From the NCBI GenBank assembly GCA_038198775.1, contig JBBPZV010000038.1, positions 147,643-211,642 of the forward strand: a DNA stretch of 64,000 nucleotides, written 5' to 3'. The notes beneath the pieces are model-generated. The model was given only the letters and a program-made list of their open reading frames with translations. It was not told where the DNA came from and searched no databases. Of this stretch, positions 15,954 through 24,188 are shown piece by piece (position 1 is the stretch's first letter; each line of letters begins with the position of its first letter). The stretch is from JACCYJ01 sp038198775 (lineage in GTDB: Bacteria > Actinomycetota > Actinomycetes > Propionibacteriales > Nocardioidaceae). The translations under genes were made by a program, and so were the position numbers.

Positions 15954-17528
15954 ATGACCGACCTGGCCACCGAGCTGACAACGCTCGTTCGGCGGTACGG
16001 CACCCATGTCCTGGAGGATGCAGATGGGCTCCGGGCCACCCTTGACGACTTCCTGGACGAAGGAGTTGCGACTCCAGGCGACATCAATCTGTTGATCGAT
16101 GCCGTGCGCTTCGGTTCGCTAGAACGTCTCTCGGCGCTAATTGACCAAGGGGCCGATCCCGCCGCCGCAGCAGCGGACGTCGCAGCTGCACTGGCGCAGC
16201 AGCGGGGAGGCGATGCACAGAGTGCCTACTGGGCCTGCGCGTTGCTCGGGCACGCGGCGGGCCTGGTGGCAAACAGCGCGATACCTCTCGACTGGGGCCC
16301 GCCGAGCTCCGCGCCTGCGCTCCCGACCTCCTCCGGCTCGACGAGTGCGCCGGCCCCGGATTCTGCGGGGTCCGAGGAGACGAACCGCATAGGTCCACCG
16401 GGTGACCGTCCGCTGGGAGGCCGCAGCGTGCCACCACGATCGCTCGGCCGCCATGCGGGCGTGGGAGACGGCCCCGGCGGGGACGACCAGGGGAAGGGCC
16501 GGGCGGGCAGGCGTCCGTCGTGGGCGGTGGCTGGGGTGGCCGCGGTCGCGGCTGTCTTGGTATCTGTCGGGGTCTATGTTTCGACGCGGCCAGACACCCC
16601 TCAGATGGGGGGGCGTCACGACGTCGTCGTCGCTGACGTGAACGGTCCCTTCGACCATTTCGGCGACAACTTCGTCGGAGCCCTGAATGAATGCGTCAAC
16701 GCGGCGGTCGGGGGCACATATGAGGAATTCAACTGCTCCTTCAAGCCTCCGTACGACGCTTTCGAGCTAGAATTGACCGAGAAGGATCCGAGCATTCTCA
16801 ACGCTGACGGCCAACTTCCGCCCTTTGTGCGCCAGCCCGCCCGGAACACGATAGTAACCATCAACGCGACCGAGGACCACTACCACGCGTACGTCCTGAC
16901 GTGGCAGGACAAGGGAGTGGACGGGGTGAAAAACACTGGAGACGATGAGGTGCGCTCGACCCTCTACGACGTCGACCCAGACCATCCAGGGGCAGCGATC
17001 TTCACGGCAACGGATTCGACTAAGCAACCCCTTACGTACGGTGGAGCCAACGCCCTCCTGCGCGCCATCGGTTTCAACACCGCAAAATTCTCCCTTCCCA
17101 CTGCACTCACAGATTCCAGTTTGGTCAACTTCGCCAGGAGGGCACCGGACTACGCCCAGTTCGAGAAGTCTTGTGTTCCCTCCTTCACAGATGTCGGTGG
17201 CGAGGTCGAGCAGGACAAATGCATGAACGAAGTTGCTACTCCCGGCCATTCGGTGACCTTGTACTTTGGCACCATGGATAGTGGCGTAGGGCTGGTCCCA
17301 CCCAGACGCCACTTCATCCGAAACAGCCCTGATGCAGTCACCTGGAGGGACGGTCTGAACAGGACCGGTATGCTTTTCACGTACCGGCAGGGGAATGCAA
17401 GATATCTGTACTGGGACGACTCGGCCGGGCGCTCTTGGGGGCTCATGTCGACCGATGCGAGGCCGGGTGACAGGCAAGCGTTGCTCGACTACTTCAAGAC
17501 TTTCGCGGGAAATCCGCGGACGCAATGA
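15954..17528 (+). CDS. paralog C: conserved cytosolic domain - TM - diverged duplicated ectodomain
   Basis: The protein has 524 residues. Residues 1-110 match paralogs A and B (TLVRRYGTHVLEDADGLRA, LDDFLDE, TPGDINLLIDAVRFGSLERL, YWACALLGHAAG). The linker lacks the QPTW motif. The membrane helix is at about 189-210. The ectodomain shows a first copy (NECVNAAVGGTYEEFNC, about 242-258) and a second (EKSCVPSFTD...QDKC, about 403-423, then YLYWDDSAG near 483). The first copy has lost the clear YWD, reading LTWQDKG. It is the most divergent member. The ATG at 15954 is preferred over an in-frame TTG at 15939 because AGGTGGAG precedes it. It is probably co-transcribed with glpX and the sugar kinase. 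Confidence 0.78.
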   Translation: MTDLATELTTLVRRYGTHVLEDADGLRATLDDFLDEGVATPGDINLLIDAVRFGSLERLSALIDQGADPAAAAADVAAALAQQRGGDAQSAYWACALLGHAAGLVANSAIPLDWGPPSSAPALPTSSGSTSAPAPDSAGSEETNRIGPPGDRPLGGRSVPPRSLGRHAGVGDGPGGDDQGKGRAGRRPSWAVAGVAAVAAVLVSVGVYVSTRPDTPQMGGRHDVVVADVNGPFDHFGDNFVGALNECVNAAVGGTYEEFNCSFKPPYDAFELELTEKDPSILNADGQLPPFVRQPARNTIVTINATEDHYHAYVLTWQDKGVDGVKNTGDDEVRSTLYDVDPDHPGAAIFTATDSTKQPLTYGGANALLRAIGFNTAKFSLPTALTDSSLVNFARRAPDYAQFEKSCVPSFTDVGGEVEQDKCMNEVATPGHSVTLYFGTMDSGVGLVPPRRHFIRNSPDAVTWRDGLNRTGMLFTYRQGNARYLYWDDSAGRSWGLMSTDARPGDRQALLDYFKTFAGNPRTQ

Positions 17529-17612
17529 GACCCGCGCCAGGAGCTGGTCGAGTCGCTCCTGGCCGGACCGCCCGGAGCCTCGCGCCACCCTCGCATCGCT
17601 AGGGTCGGTGCC

Positions 17613-17775
17613 ATGGCCCTTGAGCACCGACCCGATGACCGCTACGGCGGTGTGGGGGCCACCGACCCAACGCGCGCGGGAAAACTTTCCGAGAGCCGGC
17701 ACCGCGACCAGTTTCCGATCGACGTCTTACGGACTGGGTTCGGCACCTCGTCGAACATGAGAGCTAACGAGCCGA
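17613..17775 (+). pseudogene. degraded fumC 5' fragment
   Basis: Two stretches in different frames match the start of the intact fumC at 22698. One frame reads ATAVWGPPTQRARENFPRAG, against ATALWRAQTQRAVENFPISG in FumC. The next frame reads RHRDQFPIDVLRTGFGTSSN, against RHDEQFPIDVFQTGSGTSSN. About 150 bp between these blocks is missing. The fragment runs directly into the alpha/beta hydrolase gene. It is a non-functional remnant left by duplication or rearrangement. Confidence 0.85.
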
Positions 17776-17798
17776 TCGGGAGGATTCCGGAGGGTCGC

Positions 17799-18755
17799 GT
17801 GGCAGAGCGGATCGCTCGGCTGCAGCACGGTATCCACATCAGCTACGAGACGTCCGGCGACCCCGCCGGCAGGCCACTGTTGCTGATCATGGGTCTCGGC
17901 GGCCCGTTGAGCTGGTGGTCGGCGAAGTTCTGCCAGCAGCTCGTCGACGTTGGGTTCTTCGTGATCCGCTACGACAACCGCGACGTCGGGCGCTCCAGCC
18001 GGGTCGAGACCGGCCGCCCGGTGCTGCGTCGGCAGCTGCTCACGACGTACCTGGGAGACCGGCGCTCCGCGCCGTACTCGATGTCCGACCTCGCCGCCGA
18101 CGCGGTCGGCCTGCTCGACCACCTCGAGGTCGACGCCACCCATCTGGCCGGGGTCTCCATGGGTGGGATGGTCGCCCAGACGGTGGCCATCGAACACACG
18201 CACCGGGTCTTGTCGCTCACCTCGATCATGGCGACCACCGGACGCCGGCGGGTCGGCTGGGCAAACCCTCGGCTGTTGCCGATGCTCTTGGCTCCCACCG
18301 CCTCGAGCCGGGAGGAGTACGTCGCCAGGGCGGCCGTGAGCACGTCGCTGCTGGGTTCGGCGGTGTATCCGCACGACGCCGACGTGCTGCGGCGCACGGC
18401 CGAGGAGACCTGGGACCGCGGCTACTCAGCTGCCGGTGTGGCACGTCAGCTGCTGGCGGTGCTGACCCAGCCGGACCGGACCCGGGCGCTGCAGCGGCTC
18501 CAGCTTCCGGTCTGCGTCATACACGGACTGGCGGACCGGCTCGTTCACCCGTCGGGGGGGCGAGCGACGGCCCGCGCGATCCCCGGTGCCGAGCTCGTCT
18601 TGGTTCCCGGCATGGCCCACGACCTGCCACCGCAGCTGCACGGGCTGGTCTCGAGCGCGATCGCCCGCACCGCGGACCGGGCCGAGACTCGCCCTGCCGG
18701 AGAACGCAACACCGAGCAGCCCGCCGCCCGGTCCAGCCGGACCGACGGTCGCTAG
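17799..18755 (+). CDS. alpha/beta-hydrolase fold esterase/hydrolase
   Basis: The 318-residue protein has the fold's landmarks: an oxyanion region (LLLIMGLGGP), FFVIRYDNRDVGRS, the nucleophile elbow GVSMGGMVAQ (Ser), an acid on IHGLADRLVHP and the catalytic His in PGMAHDLPP. The GTG at 17799 is chosen because GGAGGG stands five bases before it. The longer in-frame reading to 17613 is translation through the fumC remnant and should not be included. A natural substrate cannot be named; the family covers esterases, lactonases and C-C hydrolases. Confidence 0.83.
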   Translation: MAERIARLQHGIHISYETSGDPAGRPLLLIMGLGGPLSWWSAKFCQQLVDVGFFVIRYDNRDVGRSSRVETGRPVLRRQLLTTYLGDRRSAPYSMSDLAADAVGLLDHLEVDATHLAGVSMGGMVAQTVAIEHTHRVLSLTSIMATTGRRRVGWANPRLLPMLLAPTASSREEYVARAAVSTSLLGSAVYPHDADVLRRTAEETWDRGYSAAGVARQLLAVLTQPDRTRALQRLQLPVCVIHGLADRLVHPSGGRATARAIPGAELVLVPGMAHDLPPQLHGLVSSAIARTADRAETRPAGERNTEQPAARSSRTDGR

Positions 18756-18839
18756 CCGCCGTCGAACTCGCCGGGCCGGCACCCTCGCGCGGGGCCCCTC
18801 TCGTCGCTATTGTCACACCACCTTGACCAGGAGGTGTCC

Positions 18840-20537
18840 ATGGCCACCGCAGAGACCGCCACCAGCTCACCGGACACCGGTGGCGACGACCGTCGGCTGC
18901 GCCGGCACATGGGCCCGGTCGCCCTGCTGTTCGCGGGGCTCGGCTCGATAATCGGTTCGGGCTGGCTGTTCGGCGCGCTCACGTCGGCTCAGATCGCCGG
19001 GCCCGCCGCGGTCCTCTCGTGGGCCATCGGCGCGGTGATGATCATGCTGATCGCGCTGGTGTACGCCGAGCTCGGCTCGGCACTGCCGCTGGCCGGTGGG
19101 GTCGTCCGCTACCCGCACCTGGCGTTCGGCTCGTTCGCCAGCTTCACGTCGGGGTGGATCACCTGGGTGGCGGCGGCGACGGTGGCACCGATCGAGGTGG
19201 AGGGGGCGTTGCAGTACGCGACCAAGTACGCACCGTTCACCTCCGCGCACAAGCTGAGCGGCACCGCCGAGCCAGTGCACACGCTGACCAGTCTCGGCTA
19301 CCCCGTCGCGGTCGCCGGCCTGGCGCTGTTCGTCGTCATCAACTACTTCGGGATCCGCTGGTTCGCCCGCATCAACAACGTGGTCGTCTGGTGGAAGCTG
19401 GCCATCATCTGCCTGGTCATCGTGGCGTTCTTGTTCACCACGTTCCACGGCGCCAACTTCACCTCCCACGAGTTCTTGCCGACGGGCTGGCACGGGGTCT
19501 TCTCCGCGATCGCCAACGGCGGCATCGTCTTCTCCTACCTGGGCTTCCGGCAGGGCGTCGAGCTGGCGGGTGAGAGCAGCAACCCGCGCCGCAACGTGCC
19601 GCTGGCCGTCCTCGGGTCCGTCGGGATCGCGGCGGTCATCTACATCGGCCTGCAGGTCGCCTTCTTGGGCGCGGTGCAACCAGGCGACCTGAACAAGGGG
19701 TGGGGGTCGTTGAGCTTCGCCAACGACTTCGGCCCGCTGGCAGCAATCGCCACGATCATCGGGCTGGGTTGGTTGGCGACCCTGCTCTACATCGACGCGG
19801 TCATCTCCCCCGCCGACACCGGCCTGATCTTCACGACGGTCACCGCCCGCATCTCCTATGCCATGGGTCGCAACGAGAACGCGCCCAGCGCCCTGGCGCG
19901 TACCACGAATCGCGGAGTCCCGTTCATCAGCTTGCTGGTCGCCTTCGTGGTGGGGCTCATCGTGTTGCTGCCGTTCCCGAGCTGGCAACAGCTGGTCGGC
20001 TTCATCACCTCCGCGACCGTGCTGTCGTTCGGGTCGGGTCCGTTGGTCCTCTCGGCTCTGCGGCGGCAGCTGCCGGACATGGAGCGGCCGTTCCGGCTGC
20101 CGGGCGGCGATCTCATCGCGTTCTTGGCCTTCCTCTCCTCGAACCTGATCGTGTTCTGGGCCGGGTGGGACGTGAACTGGAAGCTGTTCGTGGCCGTCCT
20201 GCTCGGCTTCGTGATGCTGGCGGTCTTCCGAGCCTTCAACCGCGGGGAGTCGGCTCCGCTGGACTGGCGGTCAGGCGCCGTCTGGGTGCTGCCGTGGCTG
20301 GCCGGGCTGGCGTTGATCAGCTACCTCGGCAACTACCCCGCCAAGAGTGAGGGTGCGGGCAACACTGGCCTTATCACGCTCGGCTGGGGAATCCTCGTCA
20401 TCCTCGTGTTCTCCGCCGTCATCTTCACGATCGCCATCAGGGTGCGGCTGGTGCCGGACTCGGTGCGGCGCCGTATCGAGGAGGCCAGCACCGAGTCGGC
20501 CGAGGAGGAGCAGACCCTGCAGGCCGGGCCAGCCTGA
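18840..20537 (+). CDS. APC-superfamily amino acid/polyamine permease
   Basis: The 565-residue protein has about 12-14 membrane helices and the APC helix-1 glycine motif (LLFAGLGSIIGSGWLFG). It is probably a proton-coupled or exchange amino-acid importer of the inner membrane. The ATG at 18840 is preceded by AGGAGGTG; an earlier in-frame TTG has no site. The soluble C terminus is acidic (ESAEEEQ). It stands alone between an alpha/beta hydrolase and a convergent acyltransferase gene, so the substrate cannot be inferred from context. Confidence 0.85.
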   Translation: MATAETATSSPDTGGDDRRLRRHMGPVALLFAGLGSIIGSGWLFGALTSAQIAGPAAVLSWAIGAVMIMLIALVYAELGSALPLAGGVVRYPHLAFGSFASFTSGWITWVAAATVAPIEVEGALQYATKYAPFTSAHKLSGTAEPVHTLTSLGYPVAVAGLALFVVINYFGIRWFARINNVVVWWKLAIICLVIVAFLFTTFHGANFTSHEFLPTGWHGVFSAIANGGIVFSYLGFRQGVELAGESSNPRRNVPLAVLGSVGIAAVIYIGLQVAFLGAVQPGDLNKGWGSLSFANDFGPLAAIATIIGLGWLATLLYIDAVISPADTGLIFTTVTARISYAMGRNENAPSALARTTNRGVPFISLLVAFVVGLIVLLPFPSWQQLVGFITSATVLSFGSGPLVLSALRRQLPDMERPFRLPGGDLIAFLAFLSSNLIVFWAGWDVNWKLFVAVLLGFVMLAVFRAFNRGESAPLDWRSGAVWVLPWLAGLALISYLGNYPAKSEGAGNTGLITLGWGILVILVFSAVIFTIAIRVRLVPDSVRRRIEEASTESAEEEQTLQAGPA

Positions 20538-20555
20538 CCCGGCGCTCGCTCGCTC

Positions 20556-22022
20556 TCACACCGCGTCGGAAAGGGAGACCAGCTCTTCGAGCGCGTCGGT
20601 GAGGTAGCCGATGAGGTTCCAGACGTCGGGCACCATCTCGCGGCAGGCGATGATCCCGAAGTCGAGCTTTCCGTCGTAGCTGAACAGCGTGAGGTTGAGG
20701 CCGCCGGTGAGGTCGGTCACCGCCGAGACCGGATATATCCCCTCCACCCGCGCCCCCGCGACGAACAACGGGAGCTGCGGACCGGGCACGTTGGACACGA
20801 ACAGGTTGAACGGCGGACCCGGCGCGGTCACCAGCCGAAACAACGCCCGCGATGCCAAGGCGGACAGCGCGGTGGGGATGACCTCGCTGGCGTCCTGCAG
20901 GATCGTTGCCGGGACCGCCTCGAAGCTCTGCTTGGCGCTCACCATCGACGTCGCGACGGCCGACAGGCGCTCGGCCGGATCGGCCACCTGCGTCGGAAGC
21001 TGGGCCAGCATGACCGAGATGTGGTTGCCGGCGTCCCCGGTTTCGTCCTGGGCGCGGATGGACACGGGCACGGCCGCCACCAGGGGGATCGCAGGCAACG
21101 CGTCGTGGTCCAGCAGCCACCGCCGCAGCGCCGTCGTGGCCATGGCCATCACGACGTCGTTGACGGTCAGGCCAAAGGTGTTCTTGACCTGCTTGACCTC
21201 GGCCAGCCGAACCGACCCGTACCCGATGCGACGGTGCGCGGTGATGGCGCCGTTGAACGGGGTCCTGGGTGCGGTGAAGTCTCGAGCCGGGGCCTGCCGC
21301 CGGCGGACGTGACGGTCGGCCAACGACGCGACGGTGCCCGCGAGGTCGCTCAGCGACCGCACCCCCGGCAGGTTCGCCACGCCTGGCAGGTCGATCAGAT
21401 GGGGGGCCGTGTGCGGCAGGTTGGCGAGCACCCGCGCGGTGGTCAGCGCGCTGTCGGCGATGCCGCGGGAGAGCAGCGCCGCCGGACCCGGCAGCGGGTC
21501 GGGTCGCCACTCCTGTTCGGGCTGCTCCACCTGGCGGGGCTCGACGGTGACGTCCAACACCGCCGCGAGGATCTCAGCGCCGGAGATGCCGTCGATCATC
21601 GCGTGGTGCAGCTTGGCGTACACCGCAACCTTGCCGCCGTGGACACCTTGCACCAGGTACGCCTCCCACAGCGGACGCGACCGGTCCAGGGAACGGGCGT
21701 GGATCCGCGAGACCTGCTCGCTGACCTGTTGGGGGTCGCCCGGCGCGGGCAGCCCGATCTCCCGGAGGTGGTACTCGAGGTCGAACTGCGGGTCGTCCAC
21801 CCAGTACGGGACGCCCAGGGACAACGGCACCTCGACCAGGCGCTGACGCAGCATCGGCACCAGGTGCAGCCTGGTCGCCCACAGGTCACGAAAAACCTCG
21901 AAGCTGAGCGTGCCACCGGGTGTGGTCGCCGGGTCGAGGGTAAGCAGCGCCCCGACGTGACCCGTCGTCGTCGTGCTCTCGACGTTGAGGAACTGGGCGT
22001 CGAGCGACGTGAGCTGTTCCAC
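20556..22022 (-). CDS. wax ester synthase / diacylglycerol acyltransferase (WS/DGAT)
   Basis: The 488-residue protein starts with the family opening (EQLTSLDAQFLNVE) and contains the acyltransferase active-site motif HHAMIDG near residue 137. The C-terminal motif (NLFVSNVPGP) of the WS/DGAT family lies around residue 405. It makes triacylglycerol or wax esters from acyl-CoA for storage lipid. The GTG at 22022 has GGAGG upstream; the open frame extends ten codons further to a TTG without a site. Confidence 0.9.
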   Translation of the reverse strand: MEQLTSLDAQFLNVESTTTTGHVGALLTLDPATTPGGTLSFEVFRDLWATRLHLVPMLRQRLVEVPLSLGVPYWVDDPQFDLEYHLREIGLPAPGDPQQVSEQVSRIHARSLDRSRPLWEAYLVQGVHGGKVAVYAKLHHAMIDGISGAEILAAVLDVTVEPRQVEQPEQEWRPDPLPGPAALLSRGIADSALTTARVLANLPHTAPHLIDLPGVANLPGVRSLSDLAGTVASLADRHVRRRQAPARDFTAPRTPFNGAITAHRRIGYGSVRLAEVKQVKNTFGLTVNDVVMAMATTALRRWLLDHDALPAIPLVAAVPVSIRAQDETGDAGNHISVMLAQLPTQVADPAERLSAVATSMVSAKQSFEAVPATILQDASEVIPTALSALASRALFRLVTAPGPPFNLFVSNVPGPQLPLFVAGARVEGIYPVSAVTDLTGGLNLTLFSYDGKLDFGIIACREMVPDVWNLIGYLTDALEELVSLSDAV

Positions 22023-22108
22023 TGGGTCCTCCGGCGGGTGAGCGTACGCCAAGCCGACGCCGCCAGCGAGAGCCGGAGAGCGGAGCGAGGCAATGACAGC
22101 CGTGGGTC

Positions 22109-22687
22109 GTGGCGCGGTCGCACTCGGTGCGCGGCGAGCTGGTGCTGCTGCGGCGCACCGGGCGGGAGGCGCTGCGTGCCGCCGCCCGGCCCAGGCGAAT
22201 CCTGGTCGGCGGGCTCGGGCTGGGTTACACCGTACGAGCCCTGCTGGCCGACGCGCGGGTCGAGCGGGTCGTCGTCGCCGAGATCGAACCGGCCGTCGTG
22301 CGCTGGCTGCGACGCGGCCTCGTGCCGGAGATGTCCGGACTCCTCGACGACCCCCGTGTCGACGTCCGCGTTCTGGATGTCCGAAAGCTGCTGGGCGCTA
22401 CCGAACCGGGCGGTTTCGACGCCGTACTGCTCGACGTGGACAACGGGCCGGAGCAGCTCGTTCATGCCGGCAACGCGGCGCTGTACGGCGAGGCCGGCCT
22501 GGCGCTGTGCCTGTCGCGGTGCGCTGTGGACGGGATACTGGCGGTGTGGTCGGCCGGGACGTCGTCGGTCTTGGCGACCTCCCTGGCGCGGGTTGCCGGC
22601 ACCGCGTGGCAGGTGCCGCTCGCGGTCCGCCTGCAGGGGCGTGAGACTTCCCACCACGCGTACCTGGCTAGGCCGCCGCGTCGTTAG
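22109..22687 (+). CDS. spermidine-synthase-like SAM methyltransferase-fold protein
   Basis: This 192-residue Rossmann-fold protein has motif I (RILVGGLGLGYTVRALL) and the acidic ribose-binding end of strand 2 (VVVAEIEPAVVRW), followed by FDAVLLDVDNGPE. This is the pattern of polyamine-synthase-like methyltransferase folds. The N-terminal spermidine-synthase beta domain is absent, so polyamine synthesis is unlikely. The GTG start has no strong ribosome site and may be a few codons off. It ends 10 bp before fumC. Confidence 0.72.
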   Translation: MARSHSVRGELVLLRRTGREALRAAARPRRILVGGLGLGYTVRALLADARVERVVVAEIEPAVVRWLRRGLVPEMSGLLDDPRVDVRVLDVRKLLGATEPGGFDAVLLDVDNGPEQLVHAGNAALYGEAGLALCLSRCAVDGILAVWSAGTSSVLATSLARVAGTAWQVPLAVRLQGRETSHHAYLARPPRR

Positions 22688-22697
22688 GGTCGAGGAC

Positions 22698-24086
22698 ATG
22701 GCCGATGACTACCGGATCGAGTCCGACACGATGGGTCAGGTTCGAGTACCCGCAACGGCGCTCTGGCGGGCCCAGACTCAACGGGCGGTGGAGAACTTCC
22801 CGATCTCGGGGACGACGCTGGAGCCCTCGTTGATAGCGGCGCTGGCATCGGTCAAGGGTGCGGCCGCCACGGTGAACGCCGACCTGGGCGTGCTGGAGCC
22901 GGAGGTCGCGAAGGCGATCTCCGCCGCTGCCGCCGAGGTCGCCGCGGGCCGACATGACGAGCAGTTCCCGATCGACGTCTTCCAGACCGGGTCCGGGACG
23001 TCATCGAACATGAACGCCAACGAGGTGATCGCCACCCTCGCCACCTCGGTCCTGGGCCGGCCGGTGCACCCCAACGACCACGTGAACGCCAGCCAGTCCA
23101 GCAACGACGTGTTCCCCACCGCGATCCATGTCGCCGCGGCCCGGGCCGTGGTACGAGACCTGCAACCGGCGCTGCGAGTCCTGGCGGACGCGCTCGGGTC
23201 CAAGGCGGCTGAGTTCGCCGACGTGGTCAAGTCGGGGCGCACCCACCTGATGGACGCGACCCCCGTCACGCTGGGCCAGGAGTTCGGCGGCTACGCCAGC
23301 CAGGTCTCGTACGGCAGCGAGCGACTGGACTCCGCGCTGCCGCGCGTGGCGGAGCTGCCGCTGGGCGGCACCGCGGTCGGCACCGGAATCAACACCCCGC
23401 CGGGCTTCGCCCCGCGAGTGATCGAGCGGCTCGCGGCCGAGATGGAGCTGCCGCTCACCGAGGCGCGCGACCACTTCGAGGCGCAGGGCGCAAGAGACGG
23501 GCTCGTCGAGCTCTCCGGCCAGCTGCGCACGGTTGCGGTCAGCCTCACCAAGATCTGCAACGACCTGCGGTGGATGGGATCGGGTCCGACCGCCGGCCTC
23601 GGCGAGATCACGCTGCCCGACCTGCAGCCGGGCTCCAGCATCATGCCCGGCAAGGTCAACCCGGTGCTGCCCGAGGCCACCTTGATGGTGTGCGCCCAGG
23701 TCATCGGCAACGACGCCGCGATCGTGTTCGCCGGAGCGTCGGGGGCCTTCGAGCTCAACGTGATGATGCCGGTGATCGCCCGCTGCCTGCTGGAGTCGCT
23801 GCGCCTGCTCAGCAACGCGGCCCGGCTGCTGGCCGAGCGGTGTGTGGAGGGAGTCGTCGCTCAGGCAGCGCGCTGCCGGTCGTACGCCGAGTCCTCACCG
23901 TCGATCGTGACCCCGCTGAACCCGCTGATCGGATACGAGGCGGCCGCCCAGATCGCCAAGCAGGCGATCTCCGAGCGGAGACCGATCCGCGAGGTGGTCC
24001 TCGAGCGCGGGTACGTGGACCGGGGCGAGCTTAGCCTGGCCCAGCTCGACGAGGCGCTGGACGTCATGCGCATGACACACCCCTGA
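22698..24086 (+). CDS. fumC: class II fumarate hydratase
   Basis: FumC interconverts fumarate and L-malate in the citric acid cycle. The 462-residue length, the substrate-site segments (TGSGTSSNMNANEV; SQSSNDVFPTAIH; SGRTHLMDATPV) and the superfamily signature GSSIMPGKVNPV near residue 315 are all intact. The ATG is 10 bp after the methyltransferase stop, with a weak GAGG site. A degraded copy of its first ~115 codons lies at 17613. Confidence 0.95.
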   Translation: MADDYRIESDTMGQVRVPATALWRAQTQRAVENFPISGTTLEPSLIAALASVKGAAATVNADLGVLEPEVAKAISAAAAEVAAGRHDEQFPIDVFQTGSGTSSNMNANEVIATLATSVLGRPVHPNDHVNASQSSNDVFPTAIHVAAARAVVRDLQPALRVLADALGSKAAEFADVVKSGRTHLMDATPVTLGQEFGGYASQVSYGSERLDSALPRVAELPLGGTAVGTGINTPPGFAPRVIERLAAEMELPLTEARDHFEAQGARDGLVELSGQLRTVAVSLTKICNDLRWMGSGPTAGLGEITLPDLQPGSSIMPGKVNPVLPEATLMVCAQVIGNDAAIVFAGASGAFELNVMMPVIARCLLESLRLLSNAARLLAERCVEGVVAQAARCRSYAESSPSIVTPLNPLIGYEAAAQIAKQAISERRPIREVVLERGYVDRGELSLAQLDEALDVMRMTHP

Positions 24087-24100
24087 CGGCCGGCCCGGCG

Positions 24101-24186
24101 TACTTCCCATGGCCGAGCATCACTCCCAATGGGATGTGCGCCATTGGCAGTGTTGCTATCCCAGGTGAACATGGGATAGCGGCAAC
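24101..24186 (+). repeat. two-hairpin intergenic repeat, copy 1
   Basis: An ~86-bp element between the convergent fumC and DUF2079 genes. It contains a small stem (CCAATG / CATTGG, 24126-24147) and a strong stem (GCTATCCCA / TGGGATAGC, 24155-24180, 8-nt loop). The same sequence recurs inverted at 37213-37298, with the segment GGGATGTGCGCCA identical. It may serve as a terminator for both flanking genes. There is no U tract, so a REP-like role is also possible. Confidence 0.8.
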
Positions 24187-24188
24187 CC

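Noticed and set aside
1..17528. Integrative element or prophage carrying the accessory cluster
   Set aside because: No integrase, transposase, attachment repeat or phage gene is visible, and the left border lies outside the window.
21021..22697. Long forward frame leading into fumC, suggesting a giant fusion protein
   Set aside because: The upstream part is antisense to the WS/DGAT gene and overlaps the methyltransferase gene. fumC has its own start and typical length.
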